Source of the DNA: Dryococelus australis
Lineage: Eukaryota; Arthropoda; Insecta; Phasmatodea; Phasmatidae
Direction of reading: 5' to 3'
Assembly (NCBI GenBank): GCA_029891345.1
Contig: CM056994.1
Coordinates: 62,498,751-62,562,750 of the forward strand
DNA: 64,000 bases
The translations under genes and the position numbers were made by a program. The notes under the pieces were generated by a model, which saw only the letters and a program-made list of their open reading frames with translations, searched no databases and was not told where the DNA came from. This document shows positions 45,200 to 56,852 of this stretch, piece by piece; position 1 is the first letter of the stretch; the number at the start of each line of letters is the position of its first letter.

Positions 45200-46081
45200 A
45201 CATTCTGTATAATTACCACTCACTTGGGGTGTGATGTGCTAGTGGTCCATCGGTGGTGGAGACGGGTCACAGAGGGTTCCCACACCCAGCCCTCCAGTAA
45301 CACGTCGCAGTACTGAGCAGCTGAACAGAAGGAATGTTCTGGCCATTTTGACTGACAGAAAAGCAACTGCATGTGCAATACGAGCCACTGTGATCCCCTG
45401 TGTATCTTTACAAACAATAAACAATTGTTTCTTGATGGAAGGTTATGTCCTCACGTTACTACATGTATACCCTTAACACCTGCTTATTCTTGTGCGCATC
45501 TCCGGTGGTGTCAGGAGAGTTGGAGAGATGAATTGGGAGCAGTGGTGTGCAGTGACGAGAGTTGTTTCTTCCTTGGAAGCAAAGTGATGACCATGTTTGC
45601 GCTTGTAGATGTGCAAGTGAGCACAATAATCCATTTATGTATTTGCACTTACCATAACAGTCCCATACCTGGGATGATATGAGAGGTTATTAGCTGTACA
45701 TCCCAAACATATCTGGTATTCATTCAGGGGAGAATGATGAGTATGACATACATCAGTGATGTCAATCCTGTCGTCCGATCATATCTCAACACACTGCTGG
45801 AACCAAACTTCCAGCATTATAATGTGCATCACCATGTCGTTCAGGCAACGCAGCATTCTCTGCACTGTGTACACATGCTATTCTGGCCTGTTCGAGCTCT
45901 AGATCTTAGCCCCATTGAGAAATTGTGGGACATGATGGGATGGTCTAACATCCAGCCCAGCCCGAGAAAAAACAATTACCAAGCTACGCAAGAAAGTGCA
46001 GTCGTTCAGCATTTGTACAACAGGTTACATGCCAGAATTGCAACAAGTGTGGCTGTTCAGGGTGGTTACACTCCTCATTAA
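45200..46081 (+). pseudogene. Second Tc1-like transposase relic
   Basis: The plus strand carries, across several frames, Cys-Ser-Asp-Glu-Ser-Cys-Phe-Phe (45548-45571; first catalytic Asp), Leu-Arg-Trp just upstream, Leu-Asp-Leu-Ser-Pro-Ile-Glu-Lys-Leu-Trp-Asp (45899-45931; third acidic residue) and an end Val-Gln-Gly-Gly-Tyr-Thr-Pro-His before the stop 46079-46081. These match the order of Tc1-family transposases whose C terminus is typically Ala-Arg-Gly-Gly-His/Tyr-Thr. The second aspartate region is not preserved. It is more decayed than the 6.3-kb Tc1 and belongs to a different subfamily. Terminal repeats were not found. Confidence 0.65.
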
Positions 46082-46089
46082 GGTGTATG

Positions 46090-46940
46090 CTGTATGTGTT
46101 GCATTTAACGTTCTGGATGTTCCACGCACTTGATGTTTTGATGTCTGACACAACACCTCCTCCTCTTCCTTAGGCACACACTTAGGGCAGATGTGTATTC
46201 CAAAGGGATGTTCCTTAAATGCATTTTCGCTAGGGAATTATATACAAGATTTAATGGTATGATATTTTTCCTTAAAAAAAATGTGTTGTTTTAGCATTAT
46301 CCTTATTTGTGTTTGTGATCTATCAAATCAAAATTTTGAAAGGGAACATAATTGATTTCTATGTTACCGGACTACCTTTCAATCTTAATTTTTTATCATG
46401 TTAATTTTCAGTATCTGGCTTTAGTATTTCAACAGTCCTTTAATGAATTTCATGGACTCTTAGCCTGATTTTGGCTGATGACTTACGCCTAAGGCCGCTG
46501 CTCTACTGAAATTATTTAAAGCAGTATTCTTTTAACACAGTTGAATTTAGTTCCTCAAAATACTGCTAGATTTATTCCATTTGAGAATTTGGGCAAATTA
46601 AAAAGTGGTACCACTGCAATCTACTTTAATTTTATCGACTGTTGAAGAAAATGAAGGTAACATTGTTTCCTGCTCCACAGTAAGGTAAACCAAATATTAC
46701 TTCTTTGATGCAAACTTGTTTATATATACTATTTGTTGAATGGTTTCTTTGCTAGAAGAAAAATTTATTCGTTTAATTTAAATATTTTATTTTATACTGT
46801 GGGGAAAATACTTTTGTCTCCTTATGTATGGTCTCCTAGACATGAATGCTAGTTGCAGATTCTCAGTTTTTAACATAATGAACAATTCTGGCATTTTCGT
46901 TACAAACATTCAGAAATGTAGGGAGATTATATCACTGACT
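46090..46940. other. AT-rich spacer
   Basis: No feature recognised. Confidence 0.4.
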
Positions 46941-46944
46941 AACA

Positions 46945-47805
46945 ACTGGTTGCACCATTCAGGTTCAGCAACAATCTAGGATCAAATACCAGCTTCAGCA
47001 CATTTTCCTGTTGCACCATTGTGTGCAGCAGGCTGAACTAAGTTCAATTTTAACCTCACTTTGAACAGTGCATTTTGACGGTTCAGGAAGATGATCTCTG
47101 ATAAAGTAGATATGAGTGTTTATTCAAAAATATCAACGTTATATTGAAAAGCAAATTTGTTTTTAAAATGGCATAAACATTCAAACATGTGGTATCTAAG
47201 CCCTGTTTGGCACATAGAATTATTTAAAGCGTTAATAAAGTGAACAAATAAGAAAGTCTACGCTGAATATAGACTATGTGAAGATAAAATAAACATTACA
47301 GATTCTTTGTTTTTATTTGAAAATGTATTAAATGTTCACATACGTACATGAAATCAATTTACAGGTTTACAAAGTGAATAGAGAAATTTGACATGCTGTG
47401 CTAAACTTAGGTTATGCACACGCATTTTAGGTTTTTAAACACTACCATCACTTTGCGTTCATTTCTTCAACTTGTATTATGTTATTGGAATATGCATTTT
47501 TCTAAATCTGAAACCCATAATGAATATAATGCATTGAATTGGTGGGTAATACTTTCCCATGTTTGTTCATCAACTTTAAATATATTTATAAAATGCAGCC
47601 ATTGTACATATTCAAAATACAAAGCAAAATAAAAACACTCTACGGAACTACGACATTACACATTTCTAGCCAATAAAAGTGGCCAGCTATTTTCTCACCA
47701 CCGTTGCTGCTTCGTGCATACCCATGAACCAGATCTTGGATCAATTTTGAACTAGAATTGGCTGAACCTGGATCAGAGGTCAAAACGGTGCAACCAGGCA
47801 TAAGT
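46945..47805. mobile_element. Possible TIR element, GGTTGCACC ends
   Basis: Left GGTTGCACCATTCAGGTTCAG (46949-46969) and right, complemented, GGTTGCACCGTTTTGACC (47801 downwards) share GGTTGCACC and a following CAGGTTCAGC word in inverted orientation. There is no transposase inside. The rest of the ends diverge. Confidence 0.4.
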
Positions 47806-47809
47806 AAAT

Positions 47810-48685
47810 TACTTTTATTCCATTTTCCCCTTTCTAAATACAAGATGCAAGAAAAGAGGTATTTAACTCAGTGCGAGTTTAAAGAAATGGTAAATTCTTG
47901 AAGCTGTTATTTAATAAACTAATGTTTTTCAACTTTTCAATTTTTCCAATTATTAAACTAAATTAAAATTGTGTGATTGATGTTAACTCAATTCACTGTA
48001 GTAGTAAGGAATATTATACTTATTTTGTGTTCTTGATAAGAAGCTGGGAAAATTCTTCACAGGAGTAGGAACCAAATTTTAATTTGGGTGGGAGGGAGGT
48101 TAAATGATTCTATGGAGGTCATTAAGTTGGGCTAAAATGAAACTTAAGTTACTTTCAAATCTTGGTTTCTTTAATTTCATCAAAATACTGTTACATGTTG
48201 CTGGGCCATACCACTTTCCCTGCCCCATCAGCCATCCTAGGTGAGCGAGCAAAACAGAGTGCCAAAACAAATTAGTAATGTGAGAAGCAGGTGTCAACTT
48301 ACAAAGGCATAGCACAGCACGTACTGATGCTGCCAGATAAGCCCATCAGGAATCATGTGTTCCTGACCTTCAGCAGATTGAATTGTTGGTGTTATATTTT
48401 CATGGATGTTCTGGTCATTGCCCTAGCCTCTCTCAACATGATTTGGGGTGCAGGGAACATTATAGATCAGGCCAGCGAGACTACTTAAGCTGTGGTGGGC
48501 CTTCGAGCCGACTGTTTGAGAGCCTTGGAGGACTGAGAGACCTTAAGCGCCTGGTGTGTGAAGACAGCGGTCGGCGAGCATTGTTACAGTGGAGGAGAGA
48601 GAGAGAGACTAACAGGAGGGACTGCTGAACTGGATGTGTGAGTGTGCGTGCAAGAGTTGAGTTGAGAGATTTTGATGGCTCTTAA
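47810..48685. other. Spacer, partly GC-rich
   Basis: The 48470-48620 part is GC-rich and GA-rich with no recognisable coding motif. Confidence 0.35.
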
Positions 48686-48689
48686 CAAT

Positions 48690-48905
48690 GAGTTCTTGAG
48701 AGCTGCTGAGAGTGAAATGAGGCGAGAATAGAGCAGCACCAAACTGCAAGGGTAGGGGAAACGGGAGATCTCCAATGAAACTCGCTGAACAGCAGCACAG
48801 TCCAGCACGACTCCCACTTGTGAAAATCCAGGAATGATCCAGCTGGAAACTGAACCTGGTTCACATTGGTGGGAAGTGACCAGTCTAACCGCCCATCCAC
48901 AGCTG
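48690..48905 (+). repeat. Relic of a protein-mimicking dispersed repeat
   Basis: A plus-strand frame reads Gly-Lys-Arg-Glu-Ile-Ser, Cys-Glu-Asn-Pro-Gly, then Glu-Pro-Gly-Ser-His-Trp-Trp-Glu-Val-Thr-Ser-Leu-Thr-Ala-His-Pro, with two in-frame stops. From memory, strings of the type Pro-Gly-Ser-Pro-Trp-Trp-Glu-Ala-Ser-Arg-Leu-Thr-Ala-Gln-Pro-Pro occur in many spurious predicted proteins from large insect genomes, where they derive from a repeat. The antisense open frames 48584-48925 and 48682-48984 are shadows. Confidence 0.5.
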
Positions 48906-48909
48906 CTCC

Positions 48910-49245
48910 TGTGAGTGTAAAACATTTTGAATCATGGCAATAGCCAGATTGAATATGTGTAAATAATGAGCGTGAATTAAGCAACTGCTACCAATATAGA
49001 CACGCGAAAAAGAATTTTAATTATAATCAAAATAAACATTAAATATTGCGCTCAATGAGAATAACAAAAGTTTTAATAGACATAGGTAGTTTTAACGTTG
49101 TAAATAATAACTGTGTGAATAAATTAAAACTTATAATTTTGTTCTATACTTTTATTTTTTTTAAATTAAACTATCACGAACTTGAATATGCCTCTCTGGT
49201 ATTTTGCAACAATAGTATTGTGGTTTGAATAATTGATTATAAACA
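48910..49245. other. AT-rich spacer
   Basis: Nothing recognised. Confidence 0.4.
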
Positions 49246-49251
49246 TTACGA

Positions 49252-49326
49252 GGCGGGGGGGGATGCGCAGAGAGAGAGAGAGAGAGTGTGTGTGCGCGCA
49301 CACACACACACGCACACACGCACACA

Positions 49327-49380
<54 letters not shown>
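49252..49380. repeat. Compound microsatellite (GA)n(TG)n(CA)n
   Basis: AGAGAGAGAG, TGTGTGTG, then long CACACGCACACA and pure CA runs. Confidence 0.9.
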
Positions 49381-49381
<1 letters not shown>

Positions 49382-49384
49382 TTT

Positions 49385-51275
49385 TAATTTTATATATTTA
49401 TACACTGAAATACAATGGCTTATGAACAAAAACTACCAAAAAAATGCTGCAGTGTTGCAAATTAATATGTACTGAGAGAAACTTTGCAGCACATGTAATA
49501 CCTGTCATTTAAAACCTTAAAACAAAAAATCACAGCAACTACAGATTTCAAAATTTCTAGTTATGCCTATTATAAGACCAACATTATAATCATTTGCTTT
49601 TGACTCTAAATATTTTCTGCTGATACTTATGTGTATTCTGCAAAACATGTTTTCATATAAATGGTCAATTTGAGATAATACAGAAAAAAATATAATGAAA
49701 ATTAGAGCATTGAATCATTTCTTCCATATGAATGTTTTAAATCATGGTAATTTCACTCATAATAATAAATTCAATGTAATTCATTAAAGAACACTTACTT
49801 GTTTAAAACAATTAGACCGCAGATTCCCTGTTATACTGTTTTCTACACTATATTTGATATGTCGGAATAATTTCATTTCCATTAGACCATGCTTATATAG
49901 AAATCATGTAAGGAACTGTGGAGCACAAGCAATAAAAAGACAAAAGTTGAATACGTATAACCCAAAGGAAGTGTGTATAAATTATGCAAGATGTAAAAAG
50001 CGAACAAAAAAAGCAATCAACTTCTCCTGTTTTATATTTTTTCGATTAGCAGCAATGCATTACAAAATCTATTTACACTTATACAAAGCTACAACTTTCA
50101 TTTCTGTCATACTTTTAGTCATTTTAATTACTTGCACAATCAATTCATGCCAAATTTAGCGCAAACAAATTGACTTTACAAATAAACTATGTAAGTATGT
50201 ATTTAAATATTTTAGTACCACTGCCTTGCTTAGCAAATAAATAGCGCTATAAAAAAATCGCTAGTGAGGCATTTCAAAATTAAAGCTAACAACATATTAA
50301 AGTTCAAAACATAAAAATAGCCATACTTGACTAACACAAAGGAAAAAAGGATAAAATCATCATTCACTACTACTACGAAAATGATTGATGAAGCAATTTC
50401 ATATTTTCATTTTGTAATATGTATTAAGTCTTAAGTCAAGTAATGTTTATCAAGAACCACAATTTTCTTCATGTTAGTTTTGTTTTTCATTGTTGCACCC
50501 TTGCATTTTTGCATAACAAACCTGGCGTCGTGCTTGGTCACTCTTTGACACTAAAGGCGAGATATTTAGAGTATGAATATTATTATTATTATTTCCTTGT
50601 GTACATTTTTGTAAGTATACTGTCCCACAGAGTAGGAGTATAACAAAATTGATCACAGAGTAATGAAAAACTATTTACTTATCAAAGTTAAATCAAGTTC
50701 ATGATTATGAAACACACACTGCATTTAAGTAATCAAGCAGATAAACTAACGAAAAATGTGCCTGTCTCAACGTTGTTTCCAGGTAGCTAGTGAGTCAGTA
50801 AAACAGGACAGTACGGTAAAGGCCATTCCCATAAAAGTAAGCACTCTTAGAAATCAACCTTTGAAAAAAAAAACCACTGCTCGCAACTGCGTATGTATAA
50901 CCATGTATGTTACTGCACAGGCCGGTGATTAACACACAAAGTAGTTCTAAGAAATAATGCTGTATAGGAAGTGCAATGTTTAAATTTATGGCTACTTAGT
51001 TGTTTGAAGTTTATTTTATACAGTTTAAAGTAATAATTGGAGTAAAGATGTGTCATGTGATCGGCGTAATGGTCAAAACCAACGGCCCGCTGTGGTTTCT
51101 TCATGCTTGTTGCTTGGCTTTGCTTGTGTGGAGTGGTAACGAGGCAAGCTACAAATTTGGAATCTGGAAGTAGTTGTATTTTAATATTTCTCATTAATTT
51201 TTCAGCTTATCTGGAGTCGTCATTGTTTTATTATAGGTCCTATAGTGTTTAATTGTGTTGTTGTGATTTTGTGTT
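49385..51275. other. AT-rich stretch without a firm gene
   Basis: A minus-strand donor GTAAGTG follows an open codon run at 49799-49891 and could mark a small exon, but no family similarity was seen. The region 50780-50880 holds GGCCATTCCCATAAAAG, loosely like the repeat T inverted end. Confidence 0.3.
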
Positions 51276-51280
51276 AAGTC

Positions 51281-52289
51281 ATGAGTTCCAGCAAACTACG
51301 TATGAATAGTCAGCATCAGGAAGACATTATAAAGCTCGCCGAGAAGAGATGAAGCTGTGCAAGGTCATCGAACGAGTTGCAGAAATGATGAAAATTTCAA
51401 TTGCAACTGTCCGGAGGTAAGTGTAAAATGGGTTTTTATGAAGTGTCTCCCCAAACAGGTTTTACGACGCGTTTTCCCAGCTTATCCTGATTACGTCATT
51501 GAAGTAAATTGTTGAAAAAGAACAAGTAGGAATCGACAGTTGGAAACGCGATATTATAAATGGAAAGTTAAATAACAATAATGAAAGCAAATGAATGACA
51601 GCAGAAACACGACATTAATATATTCATGAGAGTTTGTGAAGTATATGTTATATCCTAAGTTTGACAAATAATATAAAAAGTTCTGTGTACCTATGCCTAT
51701 CCGTTTAACCTTTCTTTTAAATCTGTCTTGATAATAAGTGAAAATTTTGTCATCAAATAATTGTACGTTAATTTCACACATTTTTTATATCACTGTGTTG
51801 TTTTGTAATGTAGGCCTAACCTCAAATGCATCTGTATGTATCTATTTATGCCCAGCCACGTAACCTTTCTTAAATCTTAACAATTCACTCTTAGTCTTAA
51901 TAGCGTGTCTGTTACTGAAATTCCTCAAATTCTGAAAAATTTAATGCTTCTCAGTAGCATATATGCATGGTCTGGTTGTTTATTTTAGATGAGGTGTTTT
52001 TTTTTTTTTGCATGAAAATATGAATGTTTCTGGTGCCACATGTTAACACACAGCTTTTAAGAGTACTTTGCACAAACTTTCCTTCAGATGGGTAAAGTGT
52101 ATCGACCACGTGGAGAAGCTGATTGCAGAGGACTGGGAGAAGGAAGTGCCCAAAGCCGCTGACATACCTCCATTCACAATCTCCCTGAATCCGGATTTGA
52201 ACACCACTGACAAAGATGATTCTGGCAGTGGCGATGAAGTATTGGCAGTGCCACTGACAGAGGTATCAGGCTGTCCTACTGCACAGTAG
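51281..52289 (+). pseudogene. Two-exon DDE transposase relic lacking its catalytic core
   Basis: Exon 1 (51281-51416) starts Met-Ser-Ser-Ser-Lys-Leu-Arg and carries a helix-turn-helix-like segment, Lys-Val-Ile-Glu-Arg-Val-Ala-Glu-Met-Met-Lys-Ile-Ser-Ile-Ala-Thr-Val, before a consensus donor GTAAGTG. A frame change near 51345 separates its two halves. Exon 2 (52088-52289) follows CTTTCCTTCAG and encodes Trp-Val-Lys-Cys-Ile-Asp-His-Val-Glu-Lys-Leu ... Asp-Trp-Glu-Lys-Glu, typical of the C-terminal end of IS630/DDE_3-type transposases, then a Ser/Asp-rich tail and stop at 52287-52289. The codon split at the junction (AG/A, Arg) is in frame with both. The Asp-Asp-Glu core that should lie between is absent from the 671-nt intron, so the core was deleted or replaced. 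Confidence 0.6.
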
Positions 52290-52780
52290 GTGCTGGATGG
52301 TCAGTGGCGGTAAGGTTTGTATGACCAGGTAAAGGAATTTGCATTTTGCAGCTGCTTGTTTGTAGTATACAAATATCTGTTATGGATGGGTACTATTTGT
52401 TATTGGAGTCCACATGTGTTTATGTATTTGTCATGTTTTTGTTAAAATATGTTATTTGTGTCTAGTATAAAACAAATATTAGCAATATTTTTTTACATAA
52501 TATATACAGTTTTTGCAAAATTTGTTCTAAATGTTCAAATGTGTGTTACATGGTACAATAAGGTCATGTATATTGAGTTACTTGTTAACATAAATGTCAT
52601 TTAACATTTTAACATCTTTGGAATCTTGTTAATACAAGTGTCATGATAATTTACATCTTAGAAATTAAGTTGTATATTAATATGTAATTTTGTTGTGTTG
52701 GTCGTACACTAGATAAAAGTAACTTGCCTGTAAGTATTACTTTTATAATTTATCCTTTACATTATCATTTTGCTGTCATT
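52290..52780. other. AT-rich 3' flank of the transposase relic
   Basis: No feature recognised. Confidence 0.4.
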
Positions 52781-52781
52781 T

Positions 52782-52902
52782 GTGGATATGTATTGGTTTT
52801 ACATTAATAATAAGACATTTCTTTCAGGTTTATGTGTGCACGTGGATATGTATTGGTTTTACATTAATAATAAGACATTTCTTTCAGGTTTATGTGTGCA
52901 CG
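52782..52902. repeat. Exact 60-bp tandem duplication
   Basis: Bases 52782-52842 are identical to 52842-52902. Each unit contains TTTCTTTCAG, a splice-acceptor-like string. Perfect identity implies a recent event or an assembly artefact. Confidence 0.9.
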
Positions 52903-52909
52903 CATGAAC

Positions 52910-54400
52910 CATTTTTTGTATGTATAATAATTTTCTTTAAATACTTTTCTCATTTAAGTTTTCAGTTTTGCTGCAGTCATTGCAATGAAGGAACCACAAT
53001 AATGATGAGAGTCCATGCACTTTACCTGTAAAATTGGTTTCTCGAGATCTGTGTGGGTTTGACAAAAAGGAAATGTCGACCCATTTGTGACACACGAGAC
53101 ACCGGAAATGTGCCCATCGCTGGATAGGCATTTCCTTTGCTCTAAATAATATACTTTATTTTTATAATTATTTTGTACAAATGAAGGTGGTGCCAGTTAC
53201 AATCTTGGTATACCCTTCTGTTACCACTTCAATTCACAGTATAAATGTTCAGTTCTTTTTTGGAGGGTCTCAGAAGGGTACCAACACAGAGTAACGGTGC
53301 AAAAAAAAAGTATGCATACACAAATGCATTTGTTGATATGTTTATATTTTTAGTGTAAATTATTATTTTACACACACACACACACACACATAATAGGCCT
53401 ATGTTGAAGTATATTTATCTCCAATTATAAAGGTGCATATAAAACTATCCTTAAAATGTACATATACGTGCACATATGTTATATATTTTTCTTTTTTATA
53501 TATTACTTAATTTTATACACTGCCACGTTAGTGCCATCACGTTAAGCACCATCTACTTCTGTGCAATGGTGTACTCTTTGCTCGGCTCAGATCCCCTTGT
53601 CTTAACTTGCTGTTCTGCCTCCCTGCCTTCTTCTTTCCCATTTGTATGTCATTATTTTTTTATTTGTCGTGGTTGTTTATTTGAGGCCTTGCACAGCCTC
53701 GCTCTGTCTACTTTATACGCTTCCGACATCTACTACATTATGCCTTCAGGATGTATGTTTTTCCTGATGACTTAGTTGCACTTCACTACGGTCAGCTGAG
53801 GCCAAACACATTTACTATGTTTTTGAGCTGACGTTTTACTAGTCACGCTACAGAGCAATGGGGCACTTAGAAAATGACAAGTCTGGGGAATCGTTGAGTT
53901 TGCGGTACAATTTTTAAATGTTTGGTAATTTGTGTGGCAAGTGGTGTTGTACCTTGGGTGTGCAGTAGTGCTAGTCTATTTCAAAATCTCGATTTGGCTG
54001 CCCTTCCTAATAATTTTTCGGCTTAACTAATGTGTGTCCTTTTTTAAAGTGTCGTGTTGGTCCTTGTTCTCCGCCCAAGTTTAACGTTTGCTATTTCACG
54101 GATTCTGTGACTTCATCGCTAGGGTGTTCATTTTTCAATTGTTTGTTGTGTAAAGTTTTTGTCTATCGGAGCTTTCACATGGCCCAAACGATTATATATG
54201 TTACATATTATATATATTGTATATTTTACATGATATATGCATATATATATTTACACAAACACACATATATACATATATACACACATATACATATCATATG
54301 TTATATACATTATATGTTTCATTGTTTATATATAATATTATATATGTTACATTTAGCAGTCCTGAAATGTAAATATTGAGTTTATTAACATGTGCCAATC
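52910..54400. other. AT-rich stretch with microsatellites
   Basis: A CA run lies at about 53371-53391, and ATAT/ACAC-rich sequence at 54195-54350. Open frames are repeat-driven or lack motifs. Confidence 0.4.
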
Positions 54401-54409
54401 ACATGTCAA

Positions 54410-54475
54410 TGTTTGTTTACATGTGGCAGAAGGATACATAACGGGCAAAAAAGTAGAACTTTAGCATGGCTTTCA
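54410..54475. repeat. Dispersed repeat T, copy 2
   Basis: See 24538-24622. It continues directly into the inverted-repeat end at 54474. Confidence 0.5.
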
Positions 54476-55942
54476 AAAGTGCTCACTCTATCGTGAATGG
54501 CCTATAGCAGGAGATAATATATATCTGTCTACTTTTCTCATCCCCTAACCACACCCAAACCATTCGAAGCATTTCTCATTCTATGTGAAAACTAGTACAC
54601 AATCAATATATTGCGCTCCAATCTAAAACATTATCATTAATAGATAAATGTACTTACGTCAGTTGTCCTGTCTTCTATCAAGAATTGCAATCCTATCTCT
54701 AGTAAATAGTAAACTAATTTTTTTTTTGTTAAAAATGTGTTTTATAATAACATGTGAATAAGGTTTGAGTTGGTGGACATAATTTTAAATGGTAAAATGG
54801 AATGTTTGAAACTGTCCAAGCTGGAGAGACAAAACACCTTCAGTGCCCCCCCCCCCCCCCTTCCAAATTCTTCAAACAGCTGCTTATTTTCACTCTGTTA
54901 GCACAGGTATAGGCTTTTCACAGTAAAATTTGCACTTCTGAGGCCCTAGATACTTTTTACCCATCAGCCATTTATTATCCTTCCACCACTTTTTAAAATA
55001 AATATTGCCTGTTAAGTAATAAACACAAGTGAATATATTTTACAACTTGAAAGCATTATTCTGAATTCATCATTTCAAAAACAGCCATTTTAAGTGTAAC
55101 TTTACAGAAACTCTCAGAATAAGTGGATTTTGAGTGTAAAAGTGAATGTTAAATTCTTGAAATGGTACTGAACTCAATATATTTCAGTTACATTCTGTTT
55201 CGTGAATATAATATAGTTCTATCAATGTTTATATTTATTTCTGCATGATATATTTCTGAGTAACCATAAAATGAAATACTTTTAGTTATTTGTTAAATTT
55301 ATGTGCCAATAAATGTCTGGTTGACTTAATGCTCTCCCATAGGATTAGCACAATGTAACTCAAAACGTATCTTTCTAGAAAGCATTCCATTTACAGTGAA
55401 ATTACAGCATGGTTCTGGTAAAAATAAAAAGTTAAGGTTGTACACTGATTTGTTGGATATCGCACAGACTTTGTGAATGTTGAAAAGTTCTCCCATGTAC
55501 TATACTATATATTGTTTCCCCTGATATAACACAATTTTAATGTGGAATAATTATTTTCTTGTAAGTTTTTGTTACAGAAAATACTTTCCAAGCCACATTA
55601 CATTTATCTGAGTGTCCAGTACACAATTTATGACAAAACTGCACAGTTCCAAGTTTTGGGATTAACAAGTGAATAAGTTTCTAAGCAGTTAGTGGAACAT
55701 TTCATTTGTGTGATGTGTTGCAAATTTGTTAAAAATGAGTGAAAAGCATAGAAATAAATATAAGGGAATTATTTTTTAAAGATAAACTAGTCATACGCAA
55801 AAGTGGAATAACCTCTCTGTGCACCACACACTAATCACAAAGAAACTGGGTATTACATGTTAAGAACCATTTTAAGTATACATAATGTGCTGGTTTCTCA
55901 TGCTAAAGGTTGTACACGATAAAATGAGCACTTTTGAACTTA
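54474..55942. mobile_element. Possible TIR element with AAAAGTGCTCA ends
   Basis: TTTCAAAAGTGCTCACTCTATCGTG at the left (about 54472-54496) is the inverted partner of CACGATAAAATGAGCACTTTTGAA at the right (55917-55940). The same end occurs once more at 58536-58560. A poly-C run (54846-54860) lies inside. There is no transposase, so it is non-autonomous if real. Confidence 0.45.
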
Positions 55943-55944
55943 AC

Positions 55945-56010
55945 CTTAGACAAAGTCACTGCACCTGCCTGCATATACTTTGATGTGTGTCCTATATGGG
56001 TGGACTATCT
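55945..56010. other. Short spacer before LTR-like copy D
   Basis: No feature. Confidence 0.3.
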
Positions 56011-56287
56011 CAGAAGGAAGTACGGTAAGTTGACCGCCCTGCCAAACCCTAGCTTAGCCTACCACGACGAATACTATACCTTCAAGTAGGCCTCTGAGGT
56101 GTTAGGGGTGTTACTACAGCATTTGGTCACTTGGGGGCAGGTATTCAATAGGCCTGAGGGGAGTTAAACCCCAGAGTAAATCAAATACAAGTGGCTTCCC
56201 GGCCTGGGAGTGTGATTCGTCTCACTATTAGGGCCGCCAATATACGCAGGATGCTAGCGATCCTGACTCAATGAAAGGGGGATGCTG

Positions 56288-56473
56288 TTATTCTAGAGTG
56301 ATGGTAGGGGTAGGTAACCTGGCTAAGGAGACTTTAGCTGGGTGAGTTGGTTTATGTGTGGGGACGTAATCGTCAGAGGGGCATACTATACGGATACGGG
56401 GGTCGGGTTGCGCCGGGAGTCGAACCCAGATTAATTTCCCTGTCGCTAGTTTGATGGTACAGTATTTAGGCAA
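56288..56473 (-). CDS. Family protein C-terminal segment (copy D)
   Basis: A 61-codon open frame ending at a stop near 56288. It contains Arg-Ile-Arg-Ile-Val-Cys-Pro-Ser-Asp-Asp-Tyr-Val-Pro, then Pro-Ala-Lys-Val-Ser-Leu-Ala-Arg-Leu-Pro-Thr-Pro. This aligns with the C-terminal Asp-Phe-Val-Pro ... Leu-Tyr-x-Gly-Arg-Ala-Pro-x-Pro of copies B and C and sits at the same distance from the TATA box. The frame has no proper start of its own and is probably the tail of a longer or spliced protein. Function unknown. Confidence 0.4.
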   Translation of the reverse strand: MPKYCTIKLATGKLIWVRLPAQPDPRIRIVCPSDDYVPTHKPTHPAKVSLARLPTPTITLE

Positions 56474-56609
56474 GACTGCTCGCGAGATGGGTGACTCGGA
56501 TTCTACGTCCAGATTTCAGCTTGACATTGCCAACAGTTTTCACGGGTTGGCTAGCAGGGTTATCCTGGGGAATAGCCCCGTTTTCCTGGTTCAGCAATTG
56601 TTCCTGAAT

Positions 56610-56852
56610 CTAACAATCCATAGAAGGGTATCCCGGCCAGTTACCACTGAGTAGGTGATCAAGGGGAGAAGAGATGTCTAGTGGAATCAGAGGGGAAATA
56701 GCTCGTGGTGTTTGATCGGGTTGTTTAGACGAAGGCTCATCTACAGGCTTATGTTGGCTTATGAGCATTGGCTCGAGCAAGGGCACGACGTTCCCTACAT
56801 CTTTGCTTACTGGGCGTACCTTTCTTACTGTACCTCTGAGTAATAACAACAC
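56610..56852 (-). CDS. Proline-rich segment in copy D
   Basis: An 80-codon open frame with many Pro, Ser and Leu residues (Ile-Pro-Leu-Asp-Ile-Ser-Ser-Pro-Leu) upstream of the conserved C-terminal segment. It corresponds in position, but not clearly in sequence, to the middle of the copy B and C protein. It is offered as a remnant only. Confidence 0.3.
   Translation of the reverse strand: MLLLLRGTVRKVRPVSKDVGNVVPLLEPMLISQHKPVDEPSSKQPDQTPRAISPLIPLDISSPLDHLLSGNWPGYPSMDC

Noticed and set aside
48584-48984. Minus-strand open frames of 100-113 codons
   Set aside because: Antisense of the dispersed repeat at 48690-48905; the recognisable string is on the plus strand.
49252-49475. Cys/Val-rich and His/Thr-rich open frames
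   Set aside because: Translation of CA/TG and GA dinucleotide repeats.
49799-49891. Possible small minus-strand exon ending at a GTAAGTG donor in phase 0, which could precede the 44175 nucleoporin exon
   Set aside because: Phase fits, but there is no similarity to known Nup358 N-terminal regions, and the acceptor (ATATAAG) is weak. Not enough support to annotate.
54655-54700. Short minus-strand open codons before a GTAAGT donor
   Set aside because: About a dozen codons with no motif and an uncertain acceptor; donor-like strings are expected by chance.
56409-56440. tRNA B-box-like GGGTTCGACTCCC on the minus strand
   Set aside because: No A box or cloverleaf around it, and it lies inside the copy D coding frame.
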